Shown: piece after piece, positions 1-9,013 of the stretch | How positions within the stretch are numbered: position 1 is the first letter of the stretch | How the letters are laid out: each line of letters opens with the position of its first letter | Assembly: GCF_003852525.1 (NCBI RefSeq) | Contig: NZ_QAJL01000003.1 | Location: 246,548 to 310,547 of the forward strand | Source: Pedobacter sp. KBW06 | Lineage (GTDB): Bacteria; Bacteroidota; Bacteroidia; Sphingobacteriales; Sphingobacteriaceae | Reading direction: 5' to 3' | DNA: 64,000 bases | The notes under the pieces: generated by a model | The model's input: the letters and a program-made list of their open reading frames with translations, nothing else | Told to the model about the DNA's origin: nothing | Databases searched by the model: none | Translations under genes and position numbers: made by a program

Positions 1-41
1 TTTTACCCGGTCGCTTTTTTATTATGACTCCTTATCAGAGA

Positions 42-1328
42 TTATCTTTCGCTGATGTCTGTAAAGTCTCTGTTGGTATGACCTACGTACACCTGACGTG
101 GACGACCGATAGGTTCTTTATTCTCATGCATTTCTTTCCATTGTGCAATCCATCCTGGCAGACGGCCTAAGGCAAACAGTACTGTGAACATATCTGTAGG
201 GAAACCTAAAGCTCTGTAAATGATTCCTGAGTAGAAATCTACGTTAGGATACAATTTACGTTCTACAAAGTAAGGATCGCTTAATGCAGTTTCTTCCAGT
301 TTTTTGGCAATTTCCAAAACAGGATCATTGATACCTAATTTCTCCAGGATCTCATCACAAGCTTTCTTGATGATTTTTGCTCTTGGATCAAAGTTTTTAT
401 AAACACGGTGACCAAAGCCCATCATACGGAAAGGATCGTTTTTATCTTTTGCTTTGTTGATCCATTTCTCTGTATCTCCGCCATCTTCTTTAATTCTTTC
501 CAGCATTTCGATTACAGCCTGGTTTGCACCACCATGAAGCGGGCCCCAAAGTGCAGCAATACCTGCAGAAACTGATGCGTAAAGGTTACAATCCGAAGAA
601 CCGACCATTCTTACAGTTGAAGCAGAGCAGTTCTGCTCATGATCAGCATGAAGGATCAGTAAAGTATTCATTGCTTTCACAACTACCGGATCAATTTCCA
701 CTTCTTCTGTACGCTGACCGAAGATCATGTTTAGGAAATTGCTAACGTAGTCGTATTTATTTTTTGGATAGATCAGTGGATGACCTAATGATTTTTTATA
801 AATGAAAGATACAATGGTTGGGAACTTCGCCAATAATTTGATCATGGTCAGGTCCATCGTTTCCGGAGCAGAATTTGCATTTAAAGATTCCGGATAGAAT
901 GTTGACAATGAACACACCAAAGAAGCCAGTTGCGCCATTGGATGAGATTTAGAAGGATATCCATCCAAAAACTTCTTCATGTCTTCATGAATCAGTGTAT
1001 GACGACTGATTGAAGCCTGAAAATCATCAAGTTGTTCTTGTTTAGGTAAATCGCCATATATAAGCAGGTAGGCAACTTCCAGAAAGGTTGATTTTTCTGC
1101 AAGCACCTCGATTGGGTAACCGCGGTATTTTAAAATTCCTTTTTCACCATCTAAAAAGGTAATTGCACTTTTTGTGGATCCCGTATTTTTGTAACCAAGG
1201 TCTAAGGTAATGTGACCTGTTAAATCTCTAAGCTTTGAAATATCTATAGACTTCTCCCCTTCGGTACCTGTAATAACGGGAAATTCATAGACTTTTCCGT
1301 CAATCTTAATTTCTGCAATATCTGACAT
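42..1328 (-). CDS. gltA: Citrate synthase (type II)
   Basis: Condenses oxaloacetate and acetyl-CoA to citrate in the first step of the TCA cycle, in the cytoplasm. The 428-residue protein has the usual length of the hexameric bacterial type II enzyme. The three catalytic regions are visible: GPLHGGANQAV near residue 265, GFGHRVYKNFDPRA near 305, and the Asp in PNVDFYSG near 362. The N-terminal small beta domain typical of the Gram-negative enzyme is present. The ATG at 1328 is followed by a conventional N-terminus. It appears monocistronic, and I saw no convincing terminator hairpin in the 41 bases left at the window edge. Identification is essentially certain. Confidence 0.97.
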   Translation of the reverse strand: MSDIAEIKIDGKVYEFPVITGTEGEKSIDISKLRDLTGHITLDLGYKNTGSTKSAITFLDGEKGILKYRGYPIEVLAEKSTFLEVAYLLIYGDLPKQEQLDDFQASISRHTLIHEDMKKFLDGYPSKSHPMAQLASLVCSLSTFYPESLNANSAPETMDLTMIKLLAKFPTIVSFIYKKSLGHPLIYPKNKYDYVSNFLNMIFGQRTEEVEIDPVVVKAMNTLLILHADHEQNCSASTVRMVGSSDCNLYASVSAGIAALWGPLHGGANQAVIEMLERIKEDGGDTEKWINKAKDKNDPFRMMGFGHRVYKNFDPRAKIIKKACDEILEKLGINDPVLEIAKKLEETALSDPYFVERKLYPNVDFYSGIIYRALGFPTDMFTVLFALGRLPGWIAQWKEMHENKEPIGRPRQVYVGHTNRDFTDISER

Positions 1329-1453
1329 ATATATATCTTAAATTTATAATAAACAAAACTAACTAATCCATTTTGATTAGCCTTTAATCAGCTATAACAA
1401 AGCTGTTAAATAATTATTAAATGTGAGTCAAATCCAAGTAAGAATCCGAGATT

Positions 1454-1993
1454 CTATTTGGCAGGTTTTAGTTCTTCGAGAACCGCACCACATTCCATCA
1501 TTTCATCTCCATAGTATGGATTCTGGATTTTCTTTTCTGAAGCCAGCCAGTCGCCTCCATTTCCGTTATTTGCCATTGGACAATGCTGAACGTAAATGGC
1601 TCCTTTTTCAATATCCGCATGTTTAAACAAGGCAATCAAATCGGAACTAAGGGCAGTAAAATCTTTTCTTTGGGCAGCAAGATCTTTAGCAGCGGCAATT
1701 TTCCCCGCAGTAACCGCGGTATTTTCACATCCCTTATAACCGGCCAGACTGGTTTTAAGGACGGCTGCTGTTTTTTGGGCATCTTCAAACTTTGAGCTGA
1801 CCAGCGCATTCTTTAAAGAGATATAGCCATTGTAAATGGACTGTACACTGGCATCTTTGAGCTGAACACTAACCGTCGCCGTTTCGGCTTCTTTGCTTTT
1901 AGCAGTGCTGTCTGCGCTTAAAGCCACTTTTTGATTAGTGTTTGTACAGGATGTAGCAATCATAATTGCTGCTACAGCGAGGTATCTTTTCAT
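1454..1993 (-). CDS. DUF3347 lipoprotein, possibly metal-linked
   Basis: A 179-residue exported lipoprotein. The N-terminus MKRYLAVAAIMIATSC is a signal peptide ending in a lipobox with Cys16. The C-terminal half has the pattern YVQHCPMANNGNGG, then NPYYGDEMMECG, which is characteristic of DUF3347, a domain common in Bacteroidota and often found next to copper efflux (CusB-type) proteins. The conserved Cys, His and Met residues in that motif suggest metal binding, which is family-level inference. A polar low-complexity linker lies at about residues 18-45. It has its own flanking spacers and no efflux genes beside it, so the role here is unknown. Confidence 0.8.
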   Translation of the reverse strand: MKRYLAVAAIMIATSCTNTNQKVALSADSTAKSKEAETATVSVQLKDASVQSIYNGYISLKNALVSSKFEDAQKTAAVLKTSLAGYKGCENTAVTAGKIAAAKDLAAQRKDFTALSSDLIALFKHADIEKGAIYVQHCPMANNGNGGDWLASEKKIQNPYYGDEMMECGAVLEELKPAK

Positions 1994-2070
1994 ATAAGTG
2001 TATTAGTTTTTATGAATAACAGATCTATGATATTCTGTTTTTTGGTTAAATTACCATTTTAAATTTAAAT

Positions 2071-2102
2071 AAATAAAAAAGCCCCCGAAAAAATCGGAGG
2101 CT
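2071..2102 (-). terminator. Intrinsic terminator after the outer-membrane protein gene
   Basis: On the minus strand AGCCTCCGA and TCGGGGGCT form a 9-bp stem with one G-U pair and a short T loop, followed by a run of six T. It lies 26 bases past the stop of the gene ending at 2128, so it probably ends the miaA-containing transcript. Confidence 0.75.
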
Positions 2103-2127
2103 TAGTGTAATTAAGTCTTTTCCAGAC

Positions 2128-2631
2128 CTATAATTTAAAGCCATAAGCCAGACGTAATGCCACCTGCCCCGTGTTCAAACCATCTTTAGGCAAACCTTCG
2201 TACTTTACACCAAGGTCCAGGCCATTACTCCAGGCATAACCTATTGCAGGAGAATAAAGGAAGGATGTGCCAGAGTTTTTAGTCACCCCAAAGGCTGCAC
2301 CGACCTCTGCCATACCATAAAGGCCAGATCCGCTGGGATCAAAAAATACCTTTACACCACCTTTCAATGGAATATATCCGTAATCAGGGATATCTATATT
2401 GTTAATTGTTTTGCCAATAAAGTGTGTGTAACCCGTGGTTACCGGAATAGACACCTGTTTGGAAACGTCAAATTGCATTCTTGCATCGGCACCAATTGCG
2501 AAACTGTAACCGTCGCTGGTTGGAACACCTAAATTAACACCTACACCGAGTTTTTGCGCATTAACATCCGTACTTAAAAATAAGGCTACCGCAGCTACTG
2601 CTGAAGCCATAAAGGTTGTAGACTTTTTCAT
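2128..2631 (-). CDS. Small outer-membrane beta-barrel-like protein
   Basis: Predicted secreted protein of 167 residues. I place the start at 2631 rather than the upstream in-frame ATG at 2667, because MKKSTTF begins a clean signal peptide (cleavage after VNAQ) and the longer start would bury it. The mature part has alternating hydrophobic/aromatic and Gly-rich segments, repeated GVNLGVP/GADARMQF/GVKYEGLP-type strands and a C-terminal stretch ending in hydrophobic LAYGFKL, as in eight-stranded outer-membrane barrels. It follows miaA by 45 bases on the same strand and is closed by a terminator. The specific function cannot be read from the sequence. Confidence 0.65.
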   Translation of the reverse strand: MKKSTTFMASAVAAVALFLSTDVNAQKLGVGVNLGVPTSDGYSFAIGADARMQFDVSKQVSIPVTTGYTHFIGKTINNIDIPDYGYIPLKGGVKVFFDPSGSGLYGMAEVGAAFGVTKNSGTSFLYSPAIGYAWSNGLDLGVKYEGLPKDGLNTGQVALRLAYGFKL

Positions 2632-2676
2632 ACCATGATCTTTACAAAATGCATGCCATGGACTCATTTATGCCGT

Positions 2677-3612
2677 TTAAGAGGTCTTCCAGCGGATATA
2701 AGCCTCCATCACCTCCTTAAATAACCGATCGGAATCCTGATCAGTATCAAACCAGTGAATCTCTACCCCATCCTTTTCCATTTTTCTAAAAAAGGTCATT
2801 TGACGTTTTGCAAACTGACATATCGCTATTCCCAGCTGTAGTTTTAGTTCAGTGTAATCCAGCTTTCCGGACAGATAAGCAACGATAAATTTATATTCCA
2901 GTCCATAAAAAGTAAGCACTTCAGGATCCACTCCATTATCCAGCAAGCCTTTAACTTCCCCGATCATCCCCTCATCCAGTCTCGCTTCCATTCTGCGAAG
3001 GATTTTCTTCCTGCGCAGACTCACATCGGAAGTCAGCCCTACTACAAATGGCTTGATCAAAGGCCTCTTTACAGCGATCAGTTCATGATGACTTAAATAT
3101 TCTGCAATCTCTATGGCACGAATCAGCCTCTTGAAGGAAGACAGGTCTGCATGTTGCGTCAGCTCCGAAGGATAGCTTTTCAGAATCGTTCTTAAACCTT
3201 CAATGTCCTTTAATCTTAAATCTCCCCTCAGCGGCTCGTTTACGGGAATGGCCGTGTACTCATGGTCCTGAAAGATACTGTGCATATACATTCCTGTTCC
3301 ACCGCAAAGGATGGGCAGTACTTTCCTGGTATTCAAATCTTCAAAGACACGGTAAAAATCTTCTTTGAACTCATTTACGTTGTATTTCCCTCCGGCTTCC
3401 CGGATGTTGATCAGGTGATAAGGAATCTGCTGACCATTCAGTTCGTATTCCTTCAGGTCTTTTCCCGTACCAATGTCCATATCTTTGAATACCTGTCTGC
3501 TGTCTGCGCTGATCAGTTCTCCCTGAAGCGCCTCAGCCAACCGTACTGCGAGTTTCGTTTTTCCGGATGCTGTAGGGCCTAACACGACCAATAGTGGGTA
3601 TTCCTGCTCCAT
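2677..3612 (-). CDS. miaA: tRNA dimethylallyltransferase
   Basis: Transfers the dimethylallyl group to N6 of adenosine-37 in tRNAs that read UNN codons. The 311-residue protein opens with the P-loop GPTASGKT at residues 12-19 and has the substrate-binding DSRQVFKDMDIGTGK segment near 37-51 and GGTGMYMHSI near 104. The C-terminal FAKRQMTFFRK-W motif is also present. Its ATG directly abuts the TAA of the upstream gene (TAAATG), so the two are probably translationally coupled. Confidence 0.95.
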   Translation of the reverse strand: MEQEYPLLVVLGPTASGKTKLAVRLAEALQGELISADSRQVFKDMDIGTGKDLKEYELNGQQIPYHLINIREAGGKYNVNEFKEDFYRVFEDLNTRKVLPILCGGTGMYMHSIFQDHEYTAIPVNEPLRGDLRLKDIEGLRTILKSYPSELTQHADLSSFKRLIRAIEIAEYLSHHELIAVKRPLIKPFVVGLTSDVSLRRKKILRRMEARLDEGMIGEVKGLLDNGVDPEVLTFYGLEYKFIVAYLSGKLDYTELKLQLGIAICQFAKRQMTFFRKMEKDGVEIHWFDTDQDSDRLFKEVMEAYIRWKTS

Positions 3613-4455
3613 TTACAAGTATAATATGTATTTTAAATTTCCGGTATTAAAAACCGGTATATAATCATTTTCCAGAAGGTATTCTTCCTGTTCTTCCTTA
3701 TTCAGTTCTTTCATCCCGGCCAGAAGCGCTGCCGGCAACCGATGCGTAAATGTCCTTTTGAACGATGTTCGGTTCAGCCAGATGGCTACAGCCGGAGATT
3801 CTTTCACAAGTTTAAAGCCTGATAAATCGTAGGCATTCCCCAAAGACCAGTCTTTGTCGGCATAACTCATCAGGTCATTCGGATGGACCAGGTTAATAAA
3901 GTATTTTAGCAGTTTACTGAAACCACCGGTAACCGTAAAACCAATGAGGCTGGCAAAGCGGACCAGTTCATAGGAGCGATAATCCGGGCCAATCCTGTTC
4001 ATCGGTCTTCCGCCGCTGAATAAAGCCACAGCGACCATCTCACCATCTATATGTAAGGCGAATTTATATTTAGCTTTTGCTGAGGCTTGCAAATGGTTCT
4101 CCCGGAGAAAATGATCAGCCTCTGCCTGATTGATCACGAGCACCTTTGCTTTACGCCCGTGAAGTGTTTTATTTAATCCGAGAATAGAACCGATTCTGCC
4201 CAATACCTGATGTCGTCTGGTTTTCCAGATGTCTTCCCATAAATGAACGAGGTAAATGTTTTTCTTTTGATAATCCGTTTGAAGAGCGATCAGCTTTTCA
4301 GGATCAATATCCCTTTGTAAAGAAACCAAGTTGACTGCTACCTGCCCTTTATCCAGCAAAACCAGCGTTTGCCGGCTGTCTTCTTTAAAGGTAATGCCCT
4401 TTTCTTCCAATGCGGCAAAAAAATCCAATTGCCAGTCTGCTGTTATGCTACCCAA
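3613..4455 (-). CDS. Uncharacterised protein with acyltransferase-like C-terminal domain
   Basis: A 280-residue soluble protein that I cannot name. The N-terminal third (about 1-95) has a nuclease-like alternating pattern (VNLVSLQRDID, then YLVHLWEDIW). The C-terminal part has a conserved-looking region starting VLVINQAEADHFLRENHLQ, then FALHIDGEMVAVALFSGGRP near 135-155 and YELVRFAS near 165. It continues to DLMSYADKDWSLGNAYDLSGF, a layout reminiscent of the GNAT-like fold of phage Mom-type modification proteins. That comparison is inference. It overlaps the upstream gene by 13 bases and touches miaA downstream, so it is expressed with a tRNA-modification gene. Confidence 0.55.
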   Translation of the reverse strand: MGSITADWQLDFFAALEEKGITFKEDSRQTLVLLDKGQVAVNLVSLQRDIDPEKLIALQTDYQKKNIYLVHLWEDIWKTRRHQVLGRIGSILGLNKTLHGRKAKVLVINQAEADHFLRENHLQASAKAKYKFALHIDGEMVAVALFSGGRPMNRIGPDYRSYELVRFASLIGFTVTGGFSKLLKYFINLVHPNDLMSYADKDWSLGNAYDLSGFKLVKESPAVAIWLNRTSFKRTFTHRLPAALLAGMKELNKEEQEEYLLENDYIPVFNTGNLKYILYL

Positions 4456-4823
4456 TCCTTTTCCTTATATAATTTATATCCCTCTGCCAATGCACTTTCG
4501 ATCATCGACAAAAGTTCTTCATCCAGCTTTTTAATATGAAAGCAGGATTTTCCTTTTAATAGCTTCAACAACTTCGGATCAAAAACCTTTTTCATATCAG
4601 GTTCCGCATACACAGGCATGTAGTAAAATCCAACATGCCCCTTCTGAATGACCACGCTGGCAAAAAACACTTCTGTTCTTTTACGGCCTTCGATCACTAC
4701 ATTTTTATCACTCCACAACTCGTATACGGTTTCACTATTCACGCGGTTACTAAATCCTAAAGTTGCATAAGGCTGTAATGCCGCCCTGATCGTTTGAAAT
4801 ATTTCTACAAAATCCGTTTTCAT
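4443..4823 (-). CDS. DUF1801-like small protein
   Basis: A 126-residue cytoplasmic protein. I start it at ATG 4823 (MKTDFVEIF); an in-frame ATG at 4913 would add a 30-residue stretch unlike the rest of the protein. The segments VVIQKGHVGFYYMPVYAEP, LLKLLKGKSCFHIKKLDEE and the terminal W resemble DUF1801/YdhG-like domains common in Bacteroidota, whose biochemical function is not established. It is the first gene of a three-gene overlapping set with the 280-residue protein and miaA. Family assignment is by motif memory only. Confidence 0.55.
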   Translation of the reverse strand: MKTDFVEIFQTIRAALQPYATLGFSNRVNSETVYELWSDKNVVIEGRKRTEVFFASVVIQKGHVGFYYMPVYAEPDMKKVFDPKLLKLLKGKSCFHIKKLDEELLSMIESALAEGYKLYKEKDWVA

Positions 4824-4965
4824 GAGCATAAGTTTTATTTGAATAACAGGTTTTTTCAGATATTGTTTAGCACTCCTCAACAGAAAAAATAAAATCAGGG
4901 CTTCCTGAAGCAATGGAGTAAAAATACAGAAAATAAGGGAAAGATGAAGATCGTCTAAGCCCTAT

Positions 4966-5140
4966 CCTGTTCTCCTTCGGTCCTTGTTCGACCGTCACAG
5001 TTAACTGGAACGTCCCACGGACGTATCAGGAACGTACCAGGAACGTCTTTTTGGACGAAAAGACGTTCCTGACATATTTCAGGGAGATCTCCGTGACGTT
5101 CCAGTTAACTGTGATATACCAAGGAAGACAGTAGGAGAAA
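4966..5140. repeat. Nested palindromic intergenic element
   Basis: Positions 4995-5014 (TCACAGTTAACTGGAACGTC) are a perfect inverted copy of 5095-5114. Inside lies a second perfect hairpin in which AGGAACGTCTTTT (5039-5051) pairs with AAAAGACGTTCCT (5058-5070). CAGGAACGT is also repeated in tandem in the left half. Weaker symmetry continues outward (TTCTCCTTC-CCTTG against CAAGGAAGACAGTAGGAGAA). The element fills most of the gap between two minus-strand genes and has no coding frame. It could be a mobile REP/MITE-like repeat, a cruciform regulatory site or the transcription end of the MBL gene. Confidence 0.8.
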
Positions 5141-5143
5141 AGG

Positions 5144-6220
5144 TTAGTCAAGATACCATTTACCCGATGGATAAGACTTGTCTAAGATTAAAGGTTCCCC
5201 CAACATCGGTGTGCTGAGCTGAACTCCCTCTTCTTCTGCCTTTTTAACAGCCCTCATGATCGGTTCGTTCCAGTCGTGCGTTGCCAATGTAAACTTACCC
5301 CAATGTACCGGAAGCAAAACTTTCGCTTTCAGATCTATGGCTGCCTGCACCGTTTGTTCCGGAAACATGTGAATGAGTGGCCAATGAACATTGTACTGCC
5401 CACACTCCAGAATCGCAAGATCAAAAGGACCGTACTGTTCCCCATCTGCTTTGAAATGAGTGTCATAACCGGAATCGCCACCCAGGTATAATTTATGATG
5501 AGGGGTCTGAAGGATGAAAGCAGACCATAATGATTGATTTCGCTTAAATTTCCTTCCGGAAAAATGACGGGCAGTTCTTGCCAGAAACTTCAATCCATTG
5601 ATTTCTTTTTCCTCTCCCCAGGCCAGCTCAGTAATTTTATCTGCAGGAATTCCCCAGCGCTCCAAATGCGCACCCACTCCTATTGAAGTGATGAAATGTT
5701 TCGTCTTACCCTTTAACATAAGTATGCTTTGGTAATCCAGATGGTCATAATGGTCGTGACTGATCAATACCAGATCGAGCTCAGGAAAGTCTTCCACTTT
5801 TACAAAGTCCGTACCCTCATAATTCTTTGTTCCGATAAAGGAAAACGGAGAAGTTCTTGCACTGAATACCGGATCCACCAGAATCCGGATGCCATCCACC
5901 TGCAGCAGGTAAGAGGAATGCCCAAACCAGGTAATCTTTATTCCTTCAACTGCCGAAAAATCAGGTACCAGATGAGGAAGTGCCTTTTTAGGCCTTGCAT
6001 TTTTATTTCCCCTGAGCATCCCAAGGATGATGTCCCAGTAAGTGACTCCATCCGGTAACATGGGAGTTAAAGAACGGTTGGTCAGTTCTCCATGCCCATA
6101 ATTCTGAAGGGTCTTAATTTTTATCAGCCGTTCCTGCTCAGGCAAACTTCCAAAGACCGGCAAGTTTAGCGTCCAAACGCTAAACAGGATCAATGCAACA
6201 ATAATGATAACCACATACAT
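5144..6220 (-). CDS. Membrane-anchored MBL-fold metallo-hydrolase
   Basis: A 358-residue hydrolase of the UlaG/NAPE-PLD branch of the metallo-beta-lactamase fold. The metal-binding motif SHDHYDHLDY is near residues 152-161, further ligands are in TARHFSGR and GGDSGYDTHF, and the C-terminal LLPVHWGKF is near 310. Residues 1-17 form one hydrophobic segment (MYVVIIIVALILFSVW), so the enzyme is probably anchored facing the periplasm. The substrate is unknown; relatives act on phospholipid-type or lactone substrates. It is the last gene of the long minus-strand run from kynureninase and lies 19 bases after topB. Confidence 0.8.
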   Translation of the reverse strand: MYVVIIIVALILFSVWTLNLPVFGSLPEQERLIKIKTLQNYGHGELTNRSLTPMLPDGVTYWDIILGMLRGNKNARPKKALPHLVPDFSAVEGIKITWFGHSSYLLQVDGIRILVDPVFSARTSPFSFIGTKNYEGTDFVKVEDFPELDLVLISHDHYDHLDYQSILMLKGKTKHFITSIGVGAHLERWGIPADKITELAWGEEKEINGLKFLARTARHFSGRKFKRNQSLWSAFILQTPHHKLYLGGDSGYDTHFKADGEQYGPFDLAILECGQYNVHWPLIHMFPEQTVQAAIDLKAKVLLPVHWGKFTLATHDWNEPIMRAVKKAEEEGVQLSTPMLGEPLILDKSYPSGKWYLD

Positions 6221-6239
6221 AAGCCCTTTCTATTAAATT

Positions 6240-8111
6240 TTAGGTTGCAGCCGGTGTTTCCGCTGGTTTTTCTTCCTTCGGCGGACTTAATTTCGCAGCC
6301 AGACCATTCCCCGCCAGCAACATCTCGTGGGTAATCGCTTTGGTATATTCTGTAATCTCTGCTTTAAAATCTGCCACAGAGGCACCCGATCGAATTTCTT
6401 CCAGGCGTTTCTCCCACTGTCCGGTTAATTCTGCCTGTGCAATTTTCTGGTCTTTCACCACATCATATACTGCAAGTCCCTTTGGAGTTGGTACCAGATT
6501 TCTCTTTTCACGAAGGATATATTCCCTGTTGATCAGCGTTTCGATAATGGAAGCCCTGGTAGCCGGAGTTCCCAGCCCGCTGTCTTTCATCGCATAACGC
6601 AGTTCCTCATCCTCAATGTCCTTACCTGAAGTTTCCAGCGCTTTAAGCAGCGAAGCCTCATTGTACATTGGTTTCGGCTTGGTCTGTTTTTCCATAAAGG
6701 CTTTATTGACCACCGGTAATTCCTCTCCTGCTTTTACTTTAGGTAAAGAAGGATTTTCCTCGTCTTTTTTCTCTTCGTCATTCTCATTGAACACAGACCT
6801 CCAGCCAGCAGAACGGATTACCGTTCCATTCGCAATGAATACAGAACCGGATTCCACAGATATTTTGGTGATTTCTTTCACACATTCCTGATGAAATGCT
6901 TCCAGCATGCGGCCTACAACCATGTCATAGATCGCCTGTTTATCCCCACTCAACTGATAAGCCGATTCTCCGGTAGGAAGAATCGCATGGTGATCCGTTA
7001 CTTTTTTAGCATTTACACTTCTCTTGCTCAGTTTTGCGGTACTCAGGAATTCTGCCTGTTTACCGAAATCTTTATGTTCTTTTAATTTATCAATCAGATT
7101 GGGTACGCCGGCAAAAACATCGTCGCCGATATACCTGCTCCCCGTACGGGGATAAGTCACGAGTTTACTCTCATACAAGCCCTGTAACAAGCTAAGTGTC
7201 TGATCGGCAGTAAAACCCTTGCGTTTATTTGCCTCCTGCTGTAAGCTACTTAAATCATGCAACAGCGGAGGTGGCTCTTTTCTTGGTTTGGCCTCCACGC
7301 TGAGGATTTTACCTCCGTTAGGGAAACCACCCGCCACATCCTGAATCTGATCAAATAAGCCCTGCGCCTCTTCCTTGTTGTTAAAGTTACTTACAGAAAT
7401 GGCTTTAAAAAGCTGCCCGTCTTTATCCAGCTGGATGGCCAGCTGGTAATAGGTCTGCGGAACAAAGTTCTTAATTTCCAGAAAACGGGAGCAAATCATC
7501 GCCAATGTAGGTGTTTGCACCCTGCCCAGCGACAATACAGAACGGTTGCCCGCAGAAATACTCAAAGCCTGAGTGGCGTTCATTCCAACCAGCCAATCGG
7601 ATTCCGACCTGCAATGTGCCGAGTTAAATAAAGTATCATAATCTGTCCCCGGTTTAAGGTTACGGAAGCCCTCTTTTATCGCCTCATCAGTTTGGGAAGA
7701 GATCCAGAGCCGCTTAAAAGGCTTTTTACATTTCAGAAAATAATAGATATAACGGAAGATCAATTCACCTTCCCTCCCGGCATCCGTCGCAACAATGATC
7801 TCTGTCGCCTCATCAAAAAGCATTTTTATGATGTCCAGCTGCTTTCTTACTCCCGGATCTTCCACCAGACCGTCTTTCGTCTTGATCTTGCGGATCGCCA
7901 GTTTAAATTTCCTGGGCAGCATCGGCAAATGTTGCCTTCTCCATCCTATAAAACCATATTCCTGTGGCGGAGCCAATTGAAGTAAATGCCCAAAGGCCCA
8001 GGTAAAAGAATACCCGTTTCCTTCTATATATCCATCCTTTCTAGTGGTAGCACCGAAGACTTTCGCCAACTCACGCCCTACAGAGGGTTTTTCTGCAATT
8101 ACAATCTTCAT
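6240..8111 (-). CDS. topB: DNA topoisomerase III
   Basis: Type IA topoisomerase that passes single strands and decatenates DNA. The 623-residue protein starts with the Toprim motif MKIVIAEKPSVGREL (catalytic Glu7). Then come the acidic VATDAGREGELIFRY motif near 105-120 and the active-site Tyr in LVTYPRTGSRYI near 320. The C-terminus ends in a Pro/Glu/Ala-rich tail without zinc fingers, as in the plasmid/Bacteroidota TopB branch. Only two bases separate it from the deacetylase-like gene upstream. Confidence 0.95.
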   Translation of the reverse strand: MKIVIAEKPSVGRELAKVFGATTRKDGYIEGNGYSFTWAFGHLLQLAPPQEYGFIGWRRQHLPMLPRKFKLAIRKIKTKDGLVEDPGVRKQLDIIKMLFDEATEIIVATDAGREGELIFRYIYYFLKCKKPFKRLWISSQTDEAIKEGFRNLKPGTDYDTLFNSAHCRSESDWLVGMNATQALSISAGNRSVLSLGRVQTPTLAMICSRFLEIKNFVPQTYYQLAIQLDKDGQLFKAISVSNFNNKEEAQGLFDQIQDVAGGFPNGGKILSVEAKPRKEPPPLLHDLSSLQQEANKRKGFTADQTLSLLQGLYESKLVTYPRTGSRYIGDDVFAGVPNLIDKLKEHKDFGKQAEFLSTAKLSKRSVNAKKVTDHHAILPTGESAYQLSGDKQAIYDMVVGRMLEAFHQECVKEITKISVESGSVFIANGTVIRSAGWRSVFNENDEEKKDEENPSLPKVKAGEELPVVNKAFMEKQTKPKPMYNEASLLKALETSGKDIEDEELRYAMKDSGLGTPATRASIIETLINREYILREKRNLVPTPKGLAVYDVVKDQKIAQAELTGQWEKRLEEIRSGASVADFKAEITEYTKAITHEMLLAGNGLAAKLSPPKEEKPAETPAAT

Positions 8112-8113
8112 AA

Positions 8114-9013
8114 TTATTCAAAAATATCTAAACCAATCTTAAATGTATTACAATGTGCATCCACAATGTCTTTTATGTTTGGAGAATAACCTCCGCCCAT
8201 GCTTACCTGTACCGGCAAGTTGTGGTCTTTGCAAAATTGCAATACTTTCCTGTCCCGTTCTTTACAACCTTCTTTCGACAAAGCCAGCTTGCCAAGCTTG
8301 TCGCTTTCCAATACATCTACGCCCGACAGGTAGAATACGAAATCCGGCTGATGTGCCAAAAGCAAAGGAAGTGTTTCTTCCAGTTTCGCCAGGAACGCTT
8401 CATCTGTAATCCCGTCATCCAAAGGAATGTCCAGGTCTGACCTTTCTTTTCTGAAAGGGAAATTCTTATCCCCATGCATAGAAAACGTAAACAGCCGGGC
8501 TTCATTATAAAAAATTTCTGCCGTTCCATTTCCCTGATGAACATCTAAATCTATGATTAAGATTCTTGATGCCAATCCGGCATTCAGCAGGTAATTTGCC
8601 GCAATCGCCTGATCATTCAGCAAACAAAATCCTTCTCCCCAATTGCTCCCCGCATGATGCGTCCCTCCGGCCACATTAAAGGCAATCCCATTTGCTTTCG
8701 CATAGAGCGCCCCATCAATAGTCCCCTGGGCAATTCTCATCTCCCTTTCCAGCAGCTGTGCCGTTAAGGGAAAACCGATTCGCCTTTGCTCCCTCGCCGG
8801 AAGGGTTAAATCCCTGAGCTGTTCCCAGTACCCCTGCTCATGACTTAACAAAATGACCGCTTCTGAGACCCGCTCAGGCGCAAACAAATGGGAAGCACTA
8901 ATGACACCTTCGTACAACAACTGCTCCGGGATCAATTCATATTTGATCATCGGAAAGCGGTGTCCCTCAGGTAAAGGATGTGCAAATAAATGATGCCAGG
9001 CAATCTTAACCAT
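8114..9013 (-). CDS. Histone deacetylase-family amidohydrolase
   Basis: A 299-residue zinc hydrolase of the HDAC/acetoin-utilisation (AcuC)/acetylpolyamine amidohydrolase superfamily. Diagnostic motifs are GGTHHAGSNWGEGFCLLND near 116-134 (two active-site His), LIIDLDVHQGNGTAEIF near 150-166 (Zn-binding Asp and His), and SGVDVLESDKLGKLALS near 227-243. The length and the missing N-terminal HDAC extension fit the small bacterial class IV-like group. The natural substrate is unknown: it could be acetyl-lysine or acetylated small amines. It abuts bestrophin upstream and topB downstream in one transcript. Confidence 0.88.
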   Translation of the reverse strand: MVKIAWHHLFAHPLPEGHRFPMIKYELIPEQLLYEGVISASHLFAPERVSEAVILLSHEQGYWEQLRDLTLPAREQRRIGFPLTAQLLEREMRIAQGTIDGALYAKANGIAFNVAGGTHHAGSNWGEGFCLLNDQAIAANYLLNAGLASRILIIDLDVHQGNGTAEIFYNEARLFTFSMHGDKNFPFRKERSDLDIPLDDGITDEAFLAKLEETLPLLLAHQPDFVFYLSGVDVLESDKLGKLALSKEGCKERDRKVLQFCKDHNLPVQVSMGGGYSPNIKDIVDAHCNTFKIGLDIFE

